In this document: positions 21,686-21,872 of the stretch, piece by piece
Layout of the letters: every line of letters begins with the position of its first letter
Position numbering within the stretch: the first letter of the stretch is position 1
Origin: Ruminococcaceae bacterium UBA1767
Lineage (GTDB): Bacteria; Bacillota; Clostridia; Oscillospirales; Acutalibacteraceae
Length of the DNA: 21,872 nucleotides
Reading direction: 5' to 3'
NCBI GenBank assembly: GCA_002315505.1
Contig: DCGX01000014.1
Span: forward strand, 1-21,872
Position numbers and translations under genes: made by a program
Notes under the pieces: model-generated
Database searches by the model: none
Told to the model about the DNA's origin: nothing
Seen by the model: only the letters and a program-made list of their open reading frames with translations

Positions 21686-21872
21686 ACAGGAAATGAACAA
21701 CGTCTCCGTCCTTCATAACATATTCCTTACCCTCTGAGCGGATAAGGCCTTTTTCTCTTGCAGTAACAAGTGAACCGCACTCCATAAGATTTTCGAAGCT
21801 GATAACCTCGGCACGGATAAAGCCTTTTTCAAAGTCGGAATGGATTTTACCTGCGGCCTGCGGAGCCTTTGT
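21675..21872 (-). CDS. ychF: Redox-regulated ATPase YchF/Obg-like, C-terminal part
   Basis: Only the last 65 residues and the stop are in the window; the gene continues beyond base 21872. The visible end begins TKAPQAAG and continues with IHSDFEKGFIRAEVI, then CGSL, RSEGKEYVMKDGDVVHF and a final FNV. That is the TGS domain and tail of YchF, a P-loop ATPase that binds ribosomes. The frame is intact. The stop codon (21675-21677) lies inside the end of the convergent DtxR-family gene, giving an 11-base overlap with no hairpin between them. Confidence 0.95.
   Translation of the reverse strand, partial: TKAPQAAGKIHSDFEKGFIRAEVISFENLMECGSLVTAREKGLIRSEGKEYVMKDGDVVHFLFNV

Noticed and set aside
1..21872. 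CRISPR arrays, tRNA/rRNA genes, transposases, prophage genes, classic riboswitches
   Set aside because: No regularly spaced repeats, no recognisable structural RNA and no mobile-element proteins were found; all intergenic gaps are under 200 bases and are explained mostly by promoters and terminators.

Overview
The window looks like chromosomal DNA from a low-GC Gram-positive anaerobe, most likely a gut-type clostridium (Ruminococcaceae/Oscillospirales-like). The grounds are: strong AGGAGG-type ribosome sites with frequent TTG/GTG starts, eight near-consensus promoters with exactly 17-bp spacers, a PII-like cyclic-di-AMP receptor, and several glycan-degradation genes without phage or transposon genes. 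This placement is inference from style and gene content. No tRNA, rRNA, CRISPR array or insertion sequence was seen, and no gene-free gap exceeds 300 bases.

Layout. (1) 81-7391 is a sugar-use locus. A cytoplasmic GH29 alpha-L-fucosidase is read leftward. Divergent from it runs a rightward operon: a GPH/MFS-type sugar transporter with an unusual ~250-residue cytoplasmic tail, an endoglycoceramidase-like GH5, a GH130 mannoside phosphorylase, and a secreted calcineurin-like phosphoesterase. (2) 7438-10529 is a leftward operon of a fused ABC exporter (PH/GRAM-like N-terminus plus zinc ribbon), a DUF1854 protein, and the c-di-AMP receptor DarA/PstA. (3) 10708-14780 is a rightward surface-polysaccharide operon: GtrA, a GT2 lipid-phosphate glycosyltransferase, a GtrII-like membrane glycosyltransferase and UDP-GlcNAc 2-epimerase. 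(4) 14823-18565 is a divergent pair: a cytoplasmic GH127 beta-L-arabinofuranosidase and a secreted DUF4838 protein. (5) 18704-21685 is an iron module: a FeoA-FeoB fusion read leftward, and a short DtxR-family repressor read rightward, with a palindromic operator filling the spacer of the feoB promoter. (6) From 21675 to the window end is the 3' end of ychF.

How it fits together. Locus 1 appears to import a small glycoside and dismantle it inside the cell: fucose removal, beta-glycoside cleavage, then phosphorolysis of a beta-mannoside. Locus 4 is a second small glycan module aimed at arabinofuranosides. Locus 3 resembles three-component Gtr glycosylation systems, with added supply of UDP-ManNAc. 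Locus 5 is a classical iron-responsive uptake switch whose repressor carries Fe-type (Met/Cys) ligands. Locus 2 is the least explained: an ABC exporter linked to a second-messenger sensor of unknown output and to a DUF1854 protein.

Three of the four divergent promoter pairs have their -35 boxes back to back, only 15-18 bp apart. Convergent operons are separated by bidirectional hairpin terminators, except dtxR/ychF, whose ends overlap.
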